Part shown: positions 10,541 through 22,394 of the stretch, piece by piece
Layout of the letters: the number at the start of each line of letters is the position of its first letter
Position numbering within the stretch: the stretch's first letter is position 1
NCBI RefSeq assembly: GCF_910592395.1
Contig: NC_088317.1
Coordinates: forward strand, 12,340,001 to 12,404,000
Length of the DNA stretch: 64,000 nt
Source: Lineus longissimus
Taxonomy: Eukaryota; Nemertea; Pilidiophora; Heteronemertea; Lineidae
Reading direction: 5' to 3'
The notes under the pieces: model-generated
Database searches by the model: none
What the model saw: the letters and a program-made list of their open reading frames with translations, nothing else
Told to the model about the DNA's origin: nothing
Translations under genes and position numbers: made by a program

Positions 10541-11064
10541 TCTCAATCTCTGAACTGTATGCGGAAGCCACCTTGCTTTGTTCTGAATAGCCTGATCTAC
10601 GTCATCAACAAATCCCTAGCGGCCACATGTGGAACTAATCTAAAGTTGTGTGTGGTGGGAAATTCAAATAGTTTAAAATTGAAAATTGAAATAACTAAAT
10701 AATGACTTTATTATTAGAATTTTTTTAATGTCTGGGGTTTTGTTTTTTTAACCCTCAACATATTTCATGAGTATCAAGCATGTTTCAAACCTCGATATAT
10801 GGCCTATATATTTAGGTTTGAAACATGCTTGATACTCATGAAATATGTTGAGGGTTAAAAAAACAAGATCCCAGACATTAAAAATTCTAATAATCAAGTC
10901 ATTATTTAGTTATTTCAATTTTCAATTTTAAACTATTTGAATTTCCCACCACACACAACTTTAGATTAGTTCCACATGTGGCCGCTAGGGATTTTTTGAT
11001 GACGTAGATCAGGCTAGTCAGAACAAAGCAAGATGGCTTCCGCATACAGTTCAGAGAGTGAGAG
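10540..11064. repeat. Giant palindrome, about 250-bp arms
   Basis: Left arm 10540-10792 and right arm 10814-11064 are reverse complements with few mismatches around a 21-nt AT-rich loop. The right arm ends within the first codons of the ORF that starts at 11033, so the left arm carries an antisense copy of the same start region (with the ATG changed to GTG). It lies in the middle of the Kolobok-like element. Confidence 0.9.
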
Positions 11065-11182
11065 CAGTGAATTTGAGGATGTTTTGGTCGATACAGAAGG
11101 ATATTTAAACGTTGAGCCGTACATGTTCGAGCCATTAATATCACTAGATCATAATGAGAGTGATCATTCGGATGAAAAGTGA
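11033..11182 (+). pseudogene. Short acidic ORF with PYMFEPL motif, N-terminus of a transposon accessory protein
   Basis: ATG in a CAAGATGGC context opens a 49-codon frame. It begins with a serine/glutamate-rich run (MASAYSSESESSEFED), then VEPYMFEPLISLDHNESD, and stops with TGA. From memory, a serine/acidic start followed by a P-Y-x-F-E-P motif is found at the N-terminus of animal proteins carrying the cysteine-rich domain named after the P2X7 receptor C-terminus, several of which sit in THAP-type transposons. The cysteine-rich part is absent here, so this is a truncated copy or a first exon. The family call is an inference from a short motif. Confidence 0.4.
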
Positions 11183-11551
11183 CGGTATTATGCACAATCA
11201 TCTTGACGTGACGATATAATGCCGTGCAACGTTAGATAGGACTAGATGTCAGATGACAATAATCTGTCATTGACAGTGGCTGTCACTGACACTGACCTGT
11301 GTCGCTGTCACCTTGCTATGGCTGGAACACAAGAAGACACTATGCGGTATCACAGGCCCCAATAGGGCCTACACATTATGTATAACAACCGACCTCAGCA
11401 GCCTCGGGCATTAAATGCAATTGACATGGTTGTGTAGCCACTGTACAGTGGATGACATGTGCCATTTGGGTAGTATGTGTGTTGTGTGCATCAGCAGTGT
11501 ATAAATCATGAAATAGTGTTCAACTCACTTCTTGATGTTTACGTTTTTTGG

Positions 11552-11884
11552 CTAACGAACGGGTTCCGTTGGAGGCTGTCGCATGTAAGTGGGGTTGGTC
11601 AAATCGAATACAGATGGAACAGCTGTTTTTAACAAATGGCATTTAATATTCAGTTGGATGCAGATATCCGGCTTCATGTGATAATCCGTATCGATAAAGT
11701 GATCACTGCAAAGTTTGGCCGAAGGCCCAGGCTTGCAACACTCCAAACGTTTGCACTTCCGAATCCACAGCTTCCTCCTCTCTCGTTCAACTGGCTTTGG
11801 AAATTCATGAAAATGGGTCCCATCCGTCATTCGATTGTTCTTTGTGCTATCCTTGACACAATTCGGAGCCACACAATACACCAT
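11552..11884 (-). CDS. THAP zinc-finger domain ORF of the Kolobok-like element
   Basis: A 110-residue frame from ATG at 11884. It begins MVYCVAPNCVKD (C4 and C9), continues with FHEFPKP and the tryptophan of LWIRKCKR, then KLCSDHF giving the third zinc cysteine and the histidine (C2CH), and ends with TAVPSVFDL, which matches the AVPTIF box that closes THAP domains. This is a complete THAP domain, the DNA-binding module that Kolobok and P-type transposases use on their own termini. The frame ends soon after (PPTEPVR), before any catalytic domain, so it is either the first exon of a spliced transposase or a truncated one. Orientation is toward the left terminus. Confidence 0.8.
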   Translation of the reverse strand: MVYCVAPNCVKDSTKNNRMTDGTHFHEFPKPVERERRKLWIRKCKRLECCKPGPSAKLCSDHFIDTDYHMKPDICIQLNIKCHLLKTAVPSVFDLTNPTYMRQPPTEPVR

Positions 11885-12189
11885 AGTGAATGAAACACAT
11901 TACTTCCAGGTGTGCATAATTAATTAAGGCCCTCCTGCTTTTATGATTGCATGACATGTACAGATAGCCTGTTCTACATCACAACTTTTGCTGAACCCAC
12001 CGCCTGGCTCTAACAAGCCAGTTGCTAGCCTGATTAGGTAATCAAGTTGTCAAACACATAATTGGCTATATCTTCAAAATGGATGGAGCTAATTGCATTT
12101 GGTTTTCTGTATTGTATAAAGTGTTAGGTACACTTTTGAAATCGTCTTACAGCAGAAAATGGCAAAAAACCTGGAGTTATGGCCTTTAA

Positions 12190-13200
12190 GGGGTTTTAGG
12201 ATGGCACATGTATGCTCACCAAATGTGACCCCCAAGGCCATTTGAGCACTTCATTTCGGTGCAGCTACTACCCCACACACACTCAGAAAAATCGTTTTGA
12301 GTGGTTACTCGAGGCTGTATGACTCGGTTGCTTTCGCCACGCACACATAGTCTTTATACTCAACAGTTTTCGTTGTCCCTGATGCATCTCAATAACCACG
12401 TGTGACAGAACATACGGTACTAAGAGTTATATTTTTGACTGACTTGGAAAGTACATGTATATAAACATAGTGTATACCAGCTGAATACCATTTTTTCCCC
12501 GGGGGCCTATGGTGACGCCATTTTTACCTTATCTGTGACTCTAAACATATATTTGATGCTCGGGCTTGAGGATTGGACTTAGAAACACTAAATAGGAGAA
12601 CCACGTTCAAGGTGTCGTATTGTACATAGTGTATTATTCGCACGAGATTCATTTTAAAGCAAAATAATCAGCGATGGTGAACTGCTATAAAACATACTGT
12701 CAATATAGAGGACAGTTTAATGACTGGAATACGGTATTTGCGGCAAAATTTTATCATAAAAGATTTTTATTTCGTTCTAAAAAGGAACTTGCCCCCCCGA
12801 GATATCCAGTCTTACTCTGGTAGATCTTCATTATTCAAAGCTTCATTTTCCACAAGCAGATGAGAGAAAAGGCCTCGCTTTCGCTGGAAACGCCTCGCGT
12901 TTGGTGTCGTCGGATATATGGTCCCATATACCCACCAGATCTTGTATCAAATGATGCAGCCATCAGAGCGCATTCTATTTGATTATCAGTCGGTGTGTGA
13001 CTGTTCATAAGTTCGATACTCCTGATTTGACATGTGGTGACATCCGTATAATACCTTTGTGAAAAGGCTCATCACTAACGAGGCCAATTGCTGACCAGCG
13101 ACGGCGTCCATGAGCAACTTGCTCACGGACGCGACAACATGCACTCCTAGAATTCTTAGTAAAAACATATAATCTGGTAGTTCCTATTTCAGCAATTATA
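12190..13200. other. Intergenic stretch, nothing supported
   Basis: No conserved coding or repeat recognised. Contains homopolymer and AT-rich runs only. Confidence 0.4.
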
Positions 13201-13254
13201 AATTTACTAAAAATAGTAGTGAAAATAACAATGGATTAGTTGTTATAGCTAAAG

Positions 13255-13436
13255 TTTCAGTAAAAAATGATCAATAATAATTTTTTTTAAGAATTACTTA
13301 ATCAATTAGCAAGTTTTTTCGATATCGAGAGGAATTTAAACATTCAGTGAAAAAAAAGATTAATGATAAAAGTTGTTAAGAGTTACATAATCAATTAGCA
13401 AGCTTTTTTCGATATAGAGGGGAATTTAAAGCTTCA
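13255..13436 (+). repeat. Tandem duplication of about 115 bp
   Basis: Two adjacent copies of a block ending ATCAATTAGCAAG...TTTTTTCGATATMGAG-GGAATTTAAA are seen at about 13290-13350 and 13375-13436. The second copy ends in CTTCAG, a possible 3' splice site for the following candidate exon. Confidence 0.6.
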
Positions 13437-13628
13437 GGTACCCAGCTGGACATGCCGATATATAGCATTCTGAACTCTCATCCTGCCATATTTCGTGAAG
13501 TGACTTCTTTGTCAGAATGTGTATCTGAAGGAATCAATTGTTTTAGCGAACGAGCAGCACTACTTTCTCACATTATCAATCAAACGCTCTCCATATTGTT
13601 TAAAAAGTATGTGAAAAATTCAGTTTAG
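13437..13628 (+). CDS. Candidate terminal exon of an unknown gene
   Basis: After an acceptor-like GCTTCAG the plus strand is open for about 62 codons to TAG (TQLDMPIYSILNSH..., ending FKKYVKNSV). The residues are alternately hydrophobic and polar, suggesting a helical segment. No family is recognised. The open frame, plausible acceptor and non-repetitive composition are the only evidence; it could equally be chance. Confidence 0.25.
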   Translation, partial: GTQLDMPIYSILNSHPAIFREVTSLSECVSEGINCFSERAALLSHIINQTLSILFKKYVKNSV

Positions 13629-14064
13629 TGAAGCAAACCATTTCTGAAATATCATTTGCACTTTAATTCCACATTTTTGACAAGAATTTGTGACTTAGCC
13701 GAAGCTTTAGTTATTACAGATATTTGTACAAACCTGAAAAATGGCCTTTTTCAACATCATTGACATTAATTATATCGTCAACTGTAATTACCTCAGAGGT
13801 GATAGGTGCTGATGTTTCCACTGCGCCGCTCCGACAACTGAAACTGATACCTTCAAATGGACTATGCGTGACAGCACATTTGGAACATTGAAAAACCAAA
13901 AATGAAACTGTATAAGTTATTTATTTGTACATATATAGTGTACAAGCACTGTACACGAGTGCATGCAATGCACTGAATTGAAAGAAAGCAGACCCAAGAT
14001 GGTGAGGCTGGACATAAAGTTTTATAAAGTGGCTAAAAGTTGCCAAAAACGGGGAGAAACTTAC

Positions 14065-14194
14065 ATTCAGATAACGCTCTGACGGAGTGAAGGTACGAAT
14101 GGTCACTTTCCACTCCGCCAAGTTGTGAATAAAATTCTGGTGTTCGGGATCGAACAAGCGAGAAATGAGACGAAAGTTTGTGGGACAAATACCT
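14065..14194 (-). CDS. Internal exon of an unidentified gene
   Basis: A 130-nt segment bounded by a polypyrimidine tract plus CAG (TTCTCTCAATCTAACAG) on its 5' side and AAT|GTAAGT on its 3' side, both strong animal splice signals. The frame enters in phase 2 and leaves in phase 0, encoding 43 residues with WKVTIRTFTPSERYLN at the end. The composition looks like a globular protein. I do not recognise the family. A YY1-like ATATGGCG motif and GC-rich ATGGCGGC/ATGGCCGCC motifs lie 40-370 bp upstream on this strand and might mark a promoter. A following open stretch (13734-13905) reads CSKCAVTHSPFEG but does not join in phase through the nearest acceptor. Confidence 0.4.
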
Positions 14195-14879
14195 CTGTTA
14201 GATTGAGAGAAGAATACAAAGGCACATAATGGAAGACGCCATATTGTCACAATCAGTTCCGACGAAAGACACTGTCCATAGAAAGCTAAATTCCGTGAAA
14301 GGTATCCGATGCACGACTACTACAGTAAGCTGGCAATATTTGCGGCAAGCAGTTATAGGTTATAAAACTGGTTACAAACGTCTGAGGCTAAGGTTTATCC
14401 GGAGTTTTAGGTGTAATTTGAGAAGATGATAAAATTTAGATAGAGCGGGCCATGGCGGCGGGTGCGAGTGAGCAAGCCCGAACCAAACATGGTTATAAGT
14501 GACAAGGAAAAATTGCGCCAGCGAGCCAACTGAAGCAAACGAGCACGATAACAAACATGGCCGCCCCCCTGACAGAGTCAAGTATGAGACAATACAACCA
14601 TTGAATATTCATAGGTTGGAGGGTCCTGGCCTATCAATTAGACGAGTGCATGTTTTTAACTCTCAAGTACATATTTGGAGAGGTATTGAAAAAATATTTG
14701 CTGTGGCAAATCTACAGATATAAAGAAATTATTTGATGAAAAAATTAATTTCGAATTTTGCTAATTTGGTAATAGGGGGCGTGTTTTGAGATTTTCCTGC
14801 CAGTTGGCTGAAAAGAGTGGAAATATCAATGTCTGTCTAATTTGTCGATTATCAAAAAATTTCCGTGGTCAACCACCAG

Positions 14880-15052
14880 TTTACTTTTCACCATTTACTT
14901 GCCAGACTGTCCGGAATATCATATCGAAATTTCAGATTCACAACCCCACGCAGTATTTGATGCGTCGCTGTCAAACATTGACAATCGAACTGCTAAAAGG
15001 CTTAACAAATTAATGGTGGGCTTGCCTCGTATTATACAGTATTGCATAAGAA
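14880..15052 (+). CDS. Weak candidate exon
   Basis: An open frame with LPDCPEYHIEISD, then RTAKRLNKLMVGLPRIIQYC, ends at a donor-like AAG|GTGATT. A CCACCAG precedes it as possible acceptor. No family recognised, no partner exon found. Included because codon composition looks protein-like. Confidence 0.2.
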
Positions 15053-15069
15053 AGGTGATTTTAAGTTGA

Positions 15070-15930
15070 TCCAAATTTAGTGCAAGGTAACTTAAACTGA
15101 ACTAGAAGTGAGTAGCTTGAAAACAGGATTAGTTTGAAACAGTAACCGAATTGCAAGCTGCTGATAGGTATCCCCGTTAAATAATTCAAATTTGAAAAGT
15201 GAAACCACAATAACATAACTTATACTCGGCCTGAAGCACGACTATAAATTCGGATTAACCCTTCACAGTCAAAGGGTTGGCGCGCCCGTTCGCATTTTCG
15301 CCACTTGCGAATGCTGCACATGAGTGGCGAATGTAAAACAATGTCTGGCTAAACGTTGCATTGGAATCTCCGGTCACGAGTTCCTCGAATCGTTCGTTGA
15401 TTTGCTAGTCTCAGTACTGGCAGGCTGCCATTCTCGCACATGTTACTGTGGGCTGGGTCGGCCACAAGATGAACAAACGATCGGCAATGGCTAGAGCTGA
15501 CTCAATATAGCTAAAAGTGACAGCCACTTGGCTAAAAGGTGGCTAGGAGGAAAAAATTCACAGAGCCAACCCTGAGTCCATAACTCGAGAATGACCCTCA
15601 ACCAAAACTGGGGTTACAACCCCCTCCAGTCAGAGTCAAAATCCGAATGTAGGCAAGCGATGCCCAATTGGATATGCGCTATTTAATTCATTAGGTATTC
15701 AGGGAATCCGGACAGTTCAATTTCACCTTCTATTGATCACGATAAGTGTTCATGGTGCTCGTGCGGATATCATAGAAGAGTTCATAACGAGGTTGCCAAG
15801 AGTTCATGCGGATATCAGAAAAGTGTTCATCAACCAGCCTCGTCCAAAGGTTCAACATTACGAATGGAATTCAAGCTCAAAGAGAGTGGGCGGGCGGAAC
15901 ATGATGGCCAAAAAATACGAAGAATTACCA
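15070..15930. other. Intergenic stretch
   Basis: No supported gene. A short duplicated phrase about GTTCATGCGGATATC appears at 15748-15825, otherwise unremarkable. Confidence 0.35.
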
Positions 15931-15939
15931 GAAATTTGA

Positions 15940-17310
15940 TCTGAATTTGATGACCTTTTGATCAATTTTTTTCTGGCCATTTGGATTCCGTCTTTACAGC
16001 TCTCTTCGAGCATGCAAACCTTCGTCACAGGCCTGACGTAGCTATTGTCCGCAGTCTTCATTTTCACCGTTCGAATGATACCATCGTCGCCGGGTTAGAC
16101 AACCATCACTCTAGCCAGGGTCCAGGAACCTCGGGGTAGTTTCTTATTGACAAGTGTGACCAAATCGCCGACAGCAACAGTTTTACCATTTCGTCGCCAT
16201 TTGGATCTTAACGTCAAGTTCGGTAGATACTCCTTTAACCATATCTGATTGACTCGATTTGGACTCGTTTCCATCTTTGCCGACTGTTGATCTCGTTGTT
16301 GCTTTCTTCACACGGTGGCAGCACATCTGCCCGACCAAATAGAAAGTTCATTGGCGTAAGAGCGCTGAGATCGTTGACGTCTTCACTGACATAGGTCAGA
16401 GGCCTATTATTTACGATGGCTTCAACCTCTACCGGACAGAGCATTTCGTCCTTAGACGGAGACTCCCAGGCTTCTGGATAAGTTTCTTTCTGGACTTGTC
16501 GAATCCAAATCAGCTGAGCATCCTCCCATTTCTCTGCCGTTATCTCAGGCGAAGTGATGGCTTTCACCCCCAGTTTTGGTATCTTCGAAGCCAAGTTTCT
16601 GAATGCTCTGATGACCCATGCTGTTCTTCGGATCAGATTGCGCCATGTTGAAAAGTAGTCAATCTTTACCAAAGTCAATAGTTCGAAGTTGTACTAATAG
16701 GCGAATTTCTCCTGCTCCTTCTCCCTAGTCAATAGGACTGAGGCAGCGACATCAGCTTGGTTGCCTTTTTTTACCTTGCCTTCCAGTTGGCTGTCTGGGA
16801 TCTTCTTCTGTGGCCAATTATCCTCCTTGTCTAAGAGAAACTCTGGTCATGTGAACCAAATATGGTTGACCATAAGATTTTCGGCTTTCATCCCCCTTGA
16901 GCAGTGGTCAGCTGGGTTCAGTGCGGTTGGAATTTAGCTTCATTCCTCCAGATGAGATAACTCCCTGATCTCTGCTACACGGTTACTGACGAATGGCTTG
17001 AACCTCTTGCTTTGATTTCGAATGTACGGCAGTACTGTTGAGGAATCTGTCCAAAATATCCTGATTGGTCGTATCTTGATTAGTCGTAGTTCTTTCATCA
17101 GCGTTTCAGCCAGTCTGACTGCCAATATCGCTCCTTGGAGTGCAAGTCTTGGGATGGATAACTGAGGTTTTATGGGTGCCACCCGTGTCTTCGCTGCAAG
17201 GAAATAGCACGCGATCCTCCCCCCTCCAAAGTGTACCGCAGGTAGGCCATCTCAGATGCATCGCAGAACATCATCAACACCACATCCTTAGTGTCGTTGG
17301 AAAATCCCGA
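15940..17310 (-). pseudogene. BEL/Pao LTR-retrotransposon Pol remnant (RNase H to integrase C-terminus)
   Basis: Minus-strand fragments line up in the order of a BEL/Pao Pol. A block near 17290-17220 has FCDASEMAYLRYT. The RNase H segment at 17182-16940 includes IPRLALQGAILAVRLAET and FWTDSSTVLPYIRN. Between 16930 and 16690 follows the pre-integrase region (PADHCSRGMKAENL). The integrase core is deleted, and the C-terminal part (16678-16235) shows VEAIVNNRPLTYVSED and ALTPMNFLFGRADV. A final block at 16230-15960 has PRGSWTLARV and VRPVTKVCMLEE. Stops and frameshifts occur throughout and no LTRs are seen, so this is an inactive internal fragment. In an intact element Pol performs reverse transcription and integration. 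Confidence 0.85.
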
Positions 17311-20300
17311 ACAAAAGTTACAAAAGTTACAAACGTATTTGGGGGATTTTAGGATAAAGTTGGGAAGAAATAGAAAAATATGACGTGTGTTTTTCTACAG
17401 CTAGAATGCACTGTCTTTCATACACTGTCCAATGTACATGGATGTAGTTTATTTTGATAAGGATAGGAGGAGCCACCAGACGGTGTAGAAGAAAATATGT
17501 TAGAGAGGTTTAGAAAAAGAGAAAAAACACTTGGTCTCCAACATCGACAATAAAGAAAATAGTTGTGTTAAACGTCTGAACCAGCGATCGCACTGTTATC
17601 ATGTTAAAAGAAGCGACATCGAAAATTTAAGATATCTGGGCTTTCGTAGCATTATAACCTAATGATGGTGTGATATATGTAATAAATCACCTGCTAAGTG
17701 GTATTCTTTACACGTAACATAAGTCATTGCAGGAAGGAAGCCATATTTTGCTAATTGACGCGTTGCATGATGGTCAATTAGGGCCGAGATAGATGAGCTG
17801 TCATTATTTTATATTGAGTGAGTTATCAATCACTGAAGCATCATCTAAACCACCTGCTCTTGTCAAATTAAAAATATAAAACGGGAGTAACCTGACCTGC
17901 TCCCTTCGGAACATAACTTGTTTAATTGATATCTGACACTACAAAAGAAACACAATATCTGCATGAACATGTATATGTGCGTATATACATGCACATCTAC
18001 ATTAGAAAGGTTACGCATCATTTACGACTCCCAGTCCGACTTCAACTTTGAGAGTAAACTACTGTCATCTAGTGACAACTTCGATTTACATTAAGTGACG
18101 AACATTTTCATATTGATGTTCTACGCGTACATGTACAAGAACTTTAAAATTCCAGATCAGACCTGTGCATAAGGAGGAAATTATGAAGTCGTATTCCAAG
18201 TCGTAGTCATTGCCTACGACTTCGATGACGAGTTCATGTAACGTTTAATCATGGAAATTATAAATCTCTTATGTACGTCCGATTGATGGACACTGTGCCA
18301 TGATCAAGTTCATTATTTAGGCACCTAGGCCTGTAAGTAAATACATTATTTCACGTTGCACCCCGCACAAAGTTGTTGTAATGCACAAGTTCAGTAAATC
18401 TGTACAATCTGTACGAAATAAACAAATATTAGTATATTTAATCTGCCTTATGCACAGGTCAAATTTGGGATTTCAAAAATGATTGTGCAGATATACATGT
18501 ATGGGTAATTTATCAATATGAAAGCGTTCAACAATTCAGTTAAATTGAAGATTACACTAAATGACTGTCCGCCTCAAACTCAGTGGAAGTCGGAGTGGGA
18601 GTCGCCCTCTTTAATCCTAAAACAAACTGGTCCCACGCAATGGACTCGTGGAGGCCGTTGACTCGTACGCGGGATAGCGTAAAATGAATGTGCTGGTTAC
18701 ATTGTGTCTAAAAATGGGTTAGAAAAGCAGAAATGTCAAACAAAGGGAAACTCTGACGGGACCTTTGTTTAACTACTGTCATGACTGCAAAAACAGCAAA
18801 AAGGATCGGCTTCGTAAAAAAATGGAAAAAGTCCGTGAATTTAAATTCAAACGCTCTATATTATGAAAATAATCTGGTTTGTGGTCCTCCAACATGTCAT
18901 TCAATGTTCAGATGAAAACAAGGTGTTCAAATCAAATTAACGTCAAAAAAATCATTACCACTATTTCAACATATCATCTAGAGCATTTAATACAATCTTG
19001 CTTATTAATCCAAGAATTAATCCTTATTAATTACTGATTAATCCAAGAATCGAAGTTGAAAATCGAATATAAGATATAACAGGAAACAATAGCAATCTGT
19101 AAACAATCATCCAGGGGAAACAACGGGCTCCATTGAAAAACTTCTGGCCAGTCTGTCATCCAAACAAGGCCTATACTAGCCTGGGGGTCAACTTCGATCG
19201 GCGAACCTCGGCGTGCTCAAGGTGAGAGAAAATATCGTGCCTGTAGGTTTAAACGGTACACTAATCTCCTTTAAGTCTCCGTATTCTGAGACTTTTATGG
19301 TTTTCTGGTGGTTGCCTTGTAGCTGTCGTATATATCCTTCCTGAACATATATCGACTAAATATTGTATTAAATTTATGATGTACAAGATCCACGTAATGT
19401 CTGAGGCATTTGTCATGGTACTTCCCCCGTGTTGGTCATCCTGACCATGGTCACTGCGAATGACATGAAAGTTAGGAATCATTCATTACCATGATTACAT
19501 ACCGTAACTGCCATAAGCAGCGCATGTAGCCCCTAATAATGCCTGGCTTTTTTATCGACCATGATCCGATGACTATGATAAGGATTCAATGAATAGAGAA
19601 AGCGTAGCATCTCCTGTACCTTTTCTAATCTATTCCTCGAAGAGCAACAGTACCATGATAATAACAGAGTTAGCCGGCCACAAACATTGTATATCCCAGG
19701 TTCGCTGTGTTGCTGTTTTGGCGCAACAATGCGAACAATGATAAGTACTGTATAGCTTAACGGACTGGACGGGATGGACAATGGGTAGGCGAAACCCGTT
19801 GTTAAATGGTTATACCGTTTGCCTTTGCATTAATTTCATAGTTAGAATAAGGTAGAATTCAGGATGGCAGGCACTTAAACATTACTTTATCATTAATGCA
19901 ATTTCTTTTATTGAAGATTCTTTGTCAATAGCCCTAGGCTAATAGACAGGGAAACTGATTACCACACCATGACCAATGATGCCAACCACTAACCATCCAC
20001 AACCTGAATACCAACAAGTGCGAGCCAATAAGCAAGAAGGGACTGTGGCCTTCAATGCATATCATACTGGGAGCGGTATAAATGAACCGGTCTTAGAACG
20101 GTGAGTCTAGAATATCATGATCATGCTTATTCATCGCCGAAAGTTTTCAAGGCTCCTACGATTAATGTACATGACTGTCTACATAGTATCTCAACCCAAA
20201 AAGTTATCATTAAAGTCTTAAATAGAATCCAATAAGTTTATGAAGTACATGGGTACATGTAGCTTGGAATCTCGCTATGTATAACGAACTTGAAAGTACA

Positions 20301-22200
20301 AACATTTTGAACTCCGGAGACGACTACTGCGTAAAAAAGTTAATGTTTTCTAATTAACCCAGGTTTGCCAGATTTGGAGTAAAAGGTCATACATATGGTA
20401 CAGTGAGCGTCATATGTCAGTTAAACTTCTTCGTTACATATCACCCGTCTTAGACTCATACACACTGAGAAAATAAACAATGGTCCTTGGGATTCTGGGA
20501 AACCTTTAAATGTTTTTCGGTGAACAGAATTCACCTTAAGAGGTTTTTTGGTGAAGTGAAAAGTTTCAAATGGTTTTTTGAGATTGTGCAAAACCTCCAA
20601 CAGGGTTTTCACTTCGCTCAAAACCTACGGAGTGCACACAAATATTTATTTTTGTCGAAAAACAAATCAAAAGCTAAAAAAATCTTCACTTGTCTTAGTG
20701 TAGAGGATGAAAATATCAGTCAAGGTAATTTTCCCTCATCAATTGTGTAAAAATGAAATCTCTGCATGTTCTGACAATAAACTGAAAGAAACCATTCAAG
20801 GAAACTTAAAATGTCTGAATATATTGCCTGCCCTGAGCTGTTGCGTATATTGCCCATTCTCGCCCAATAGAGAAAGGTAGGTACTATGATCATGAATATA
20901 GAAGCCAATCTGAACGCAATTCGATTGTTTTTAAGACGCGGACAGTGTTGGGTGTTTTCCTAAAACATTGCGGCATGTTCAGTCTCCCAACCAATTTGCT
21001 CATTGGCAGCAACAACACAATGCACAAATTCAACAAATACATGTAATCATTTGCTCCCAATTAACATCGGGTTCCGACACATCTGTCTAAGTACCTTAAC
21101 CTCATATGGGAATTTGTATTGTTTGCCTCTGAAAACGGCTCTCCGGGGCGATAGTCCCGATAAGATTCTTCGTTAGGAGGCTTTTTCGGCAGTTTTCTGA
21201 GGAATCTTTTGAGAGACTTAACTCGCTTCTGCAGTCATGTGAGAGCAGTCACACCGTGTCTGTGTGTTGATTAAGTGCTGGTGGTTGTTTGATAGTGGAG
21301 CGTTTATGTTTTCTAACTTGGCGCTGGTCTTTTTGCATGGATGTCAGCTATTACATCGAATTAAAAAAAATTGTGTAGGTTTCACAGTTAAATTTTTTTG
21401 GGAAAATTATGGGGCTGAGTTTTTGATATCTGACAGAGGCATTAAAGCTATTTGGTCTCTAAAGAACCATACCTTAAATGCACCAAAGTACACAGAAGGG
21501 GACTGAGGAAACCACATGACCAAAGAGGTTGCTCAAATGACCGCCACTAATTAGACGCTTCTAGATTTCGGCACAAACATGGGCTTTTCAATTGCGACTG
21601 TCGCAGCGTGTAAAATTACTTTTGTATTGACCTTCGATCATGTTTGTATGGTACAAACATATGCTGCAGACAAAAGGGCGATTTGAGAACGAAATGTTGA
21701 TTTTCGTATTTACGACTAACGCTCCCAAACTGATCGCGCGTGGGCACCGTTCTTACATCTGTTCAATTTGCTTACAGTGATCTGCTAATAAATAATCCTG
21801 ACTCTCTGACAAAACTGATCAATATCATAGCGTAATGGCTCTTCCTAAGAAGTCGGATTCCTTGTGCTACATGGTGTGGGTCTTCCGCTTGCTGCAGTTC
21901 ACTGAATAGACATGCCTGGCTTCGGAATTGACAGACCTATGACAGATGAGAGGAAAGGAATCTTTTTACACTTTGAATAGTATGGACCCTTCATTTAGTA
22001 AAGAAAGTCTAACGCTCCGTGTTGCACAAAGATGCTTGGTCACAATGGGCTGAGTGAGGCGTGATATACTGCCAGTAGCGGATTGAATGATGCCATTCCA
22101 TCTCAATGAATAGTTTGATTCCGCTTCGCACATTTCGGTAGTTGTTTCTTTATGTAAATAATTCTTTTAAAAAACCCAGAAGGGGTGATATTATGCTGTG
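17311..22200. other. Long stretch without supported genes
   Basis: Almost 5 kb of mostly AT-rich sequence. I found no convincing exon, transposon terminus or array. Short ACATGTA alternations recur near 17965, 18128 and 20250. A run near 20500-20610 repeats GTTTTT(T/C)GGTGAA-like words but not in a clean period. Confidence 0.4.
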
Positions 22201-22229
22201 TGTCAATTTTTTTAGAAGTATCTTGAAGG

Positions 22230-22394
22230 ATGGCTTTTTCGAACCAAACATTGAGATGTGTATTATCTGTACCAACTGTGGGTGTGACTAGTCCTTTAAC
22301 TGACCTCTTGTCAGTTACTTGGCATGCAGCAGCACAGCAACAACTCAACGTGGCAAAACTAAGCATTAAAGAGGAAGAAAATGGCTTGTCGAAG
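22230..22394 (+). CDS. Candidate first exon of an unknown gene
   Basis: ATG in a good context (AGGATGG) opens exactly 55 codons that end at GAAG|GTAAAA in phase 0. The peptide starts MAFSNQTLRCVLSVP and ends KLSIKEEENGLSK. The N-terminal 35 residues are hydrophobic and hydroxylated with one basic residue, which could suit a targeting peptide. No family is recognised and no second exon is identified before the Harbinger element at 22766. Confidence 0.3.

Larger units (their letters stand above)
9371..12185. mobile_element. Kolobok-like DNA transposon flanked by TTAA
   Basis: A 2815-bp element with TTAA at 9367-9370 and again at 12186-12189. Long imperfect terminal inverted repeats span about 9371-9594 and 11962-12185; both start AGGCCAT and end near the motif TAGATCAGGC on their inner side. 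Inside are a minus-strand THAP-domain ORF (11552-11884), a short plus-strand ORF (11033-11182), and a very large palindrome (10540-11064). TTAA target duplication combined with a THAP protein is the Kolobok signature; piggyBac also uses TTAA but has no THAP domain. No catalytic transposase core is visible, so this is a deletion derivative. Confidence 0.7.

Noticed and set aside
13734-13907. Possible second exon downstream of 14065-14194 (CSKCAVTHSPFEG...)
   Set aside because: With the nearest acceptor (TATACAG) the coding frame is out of phase with the preceding exon, and no better acceptor is seen.
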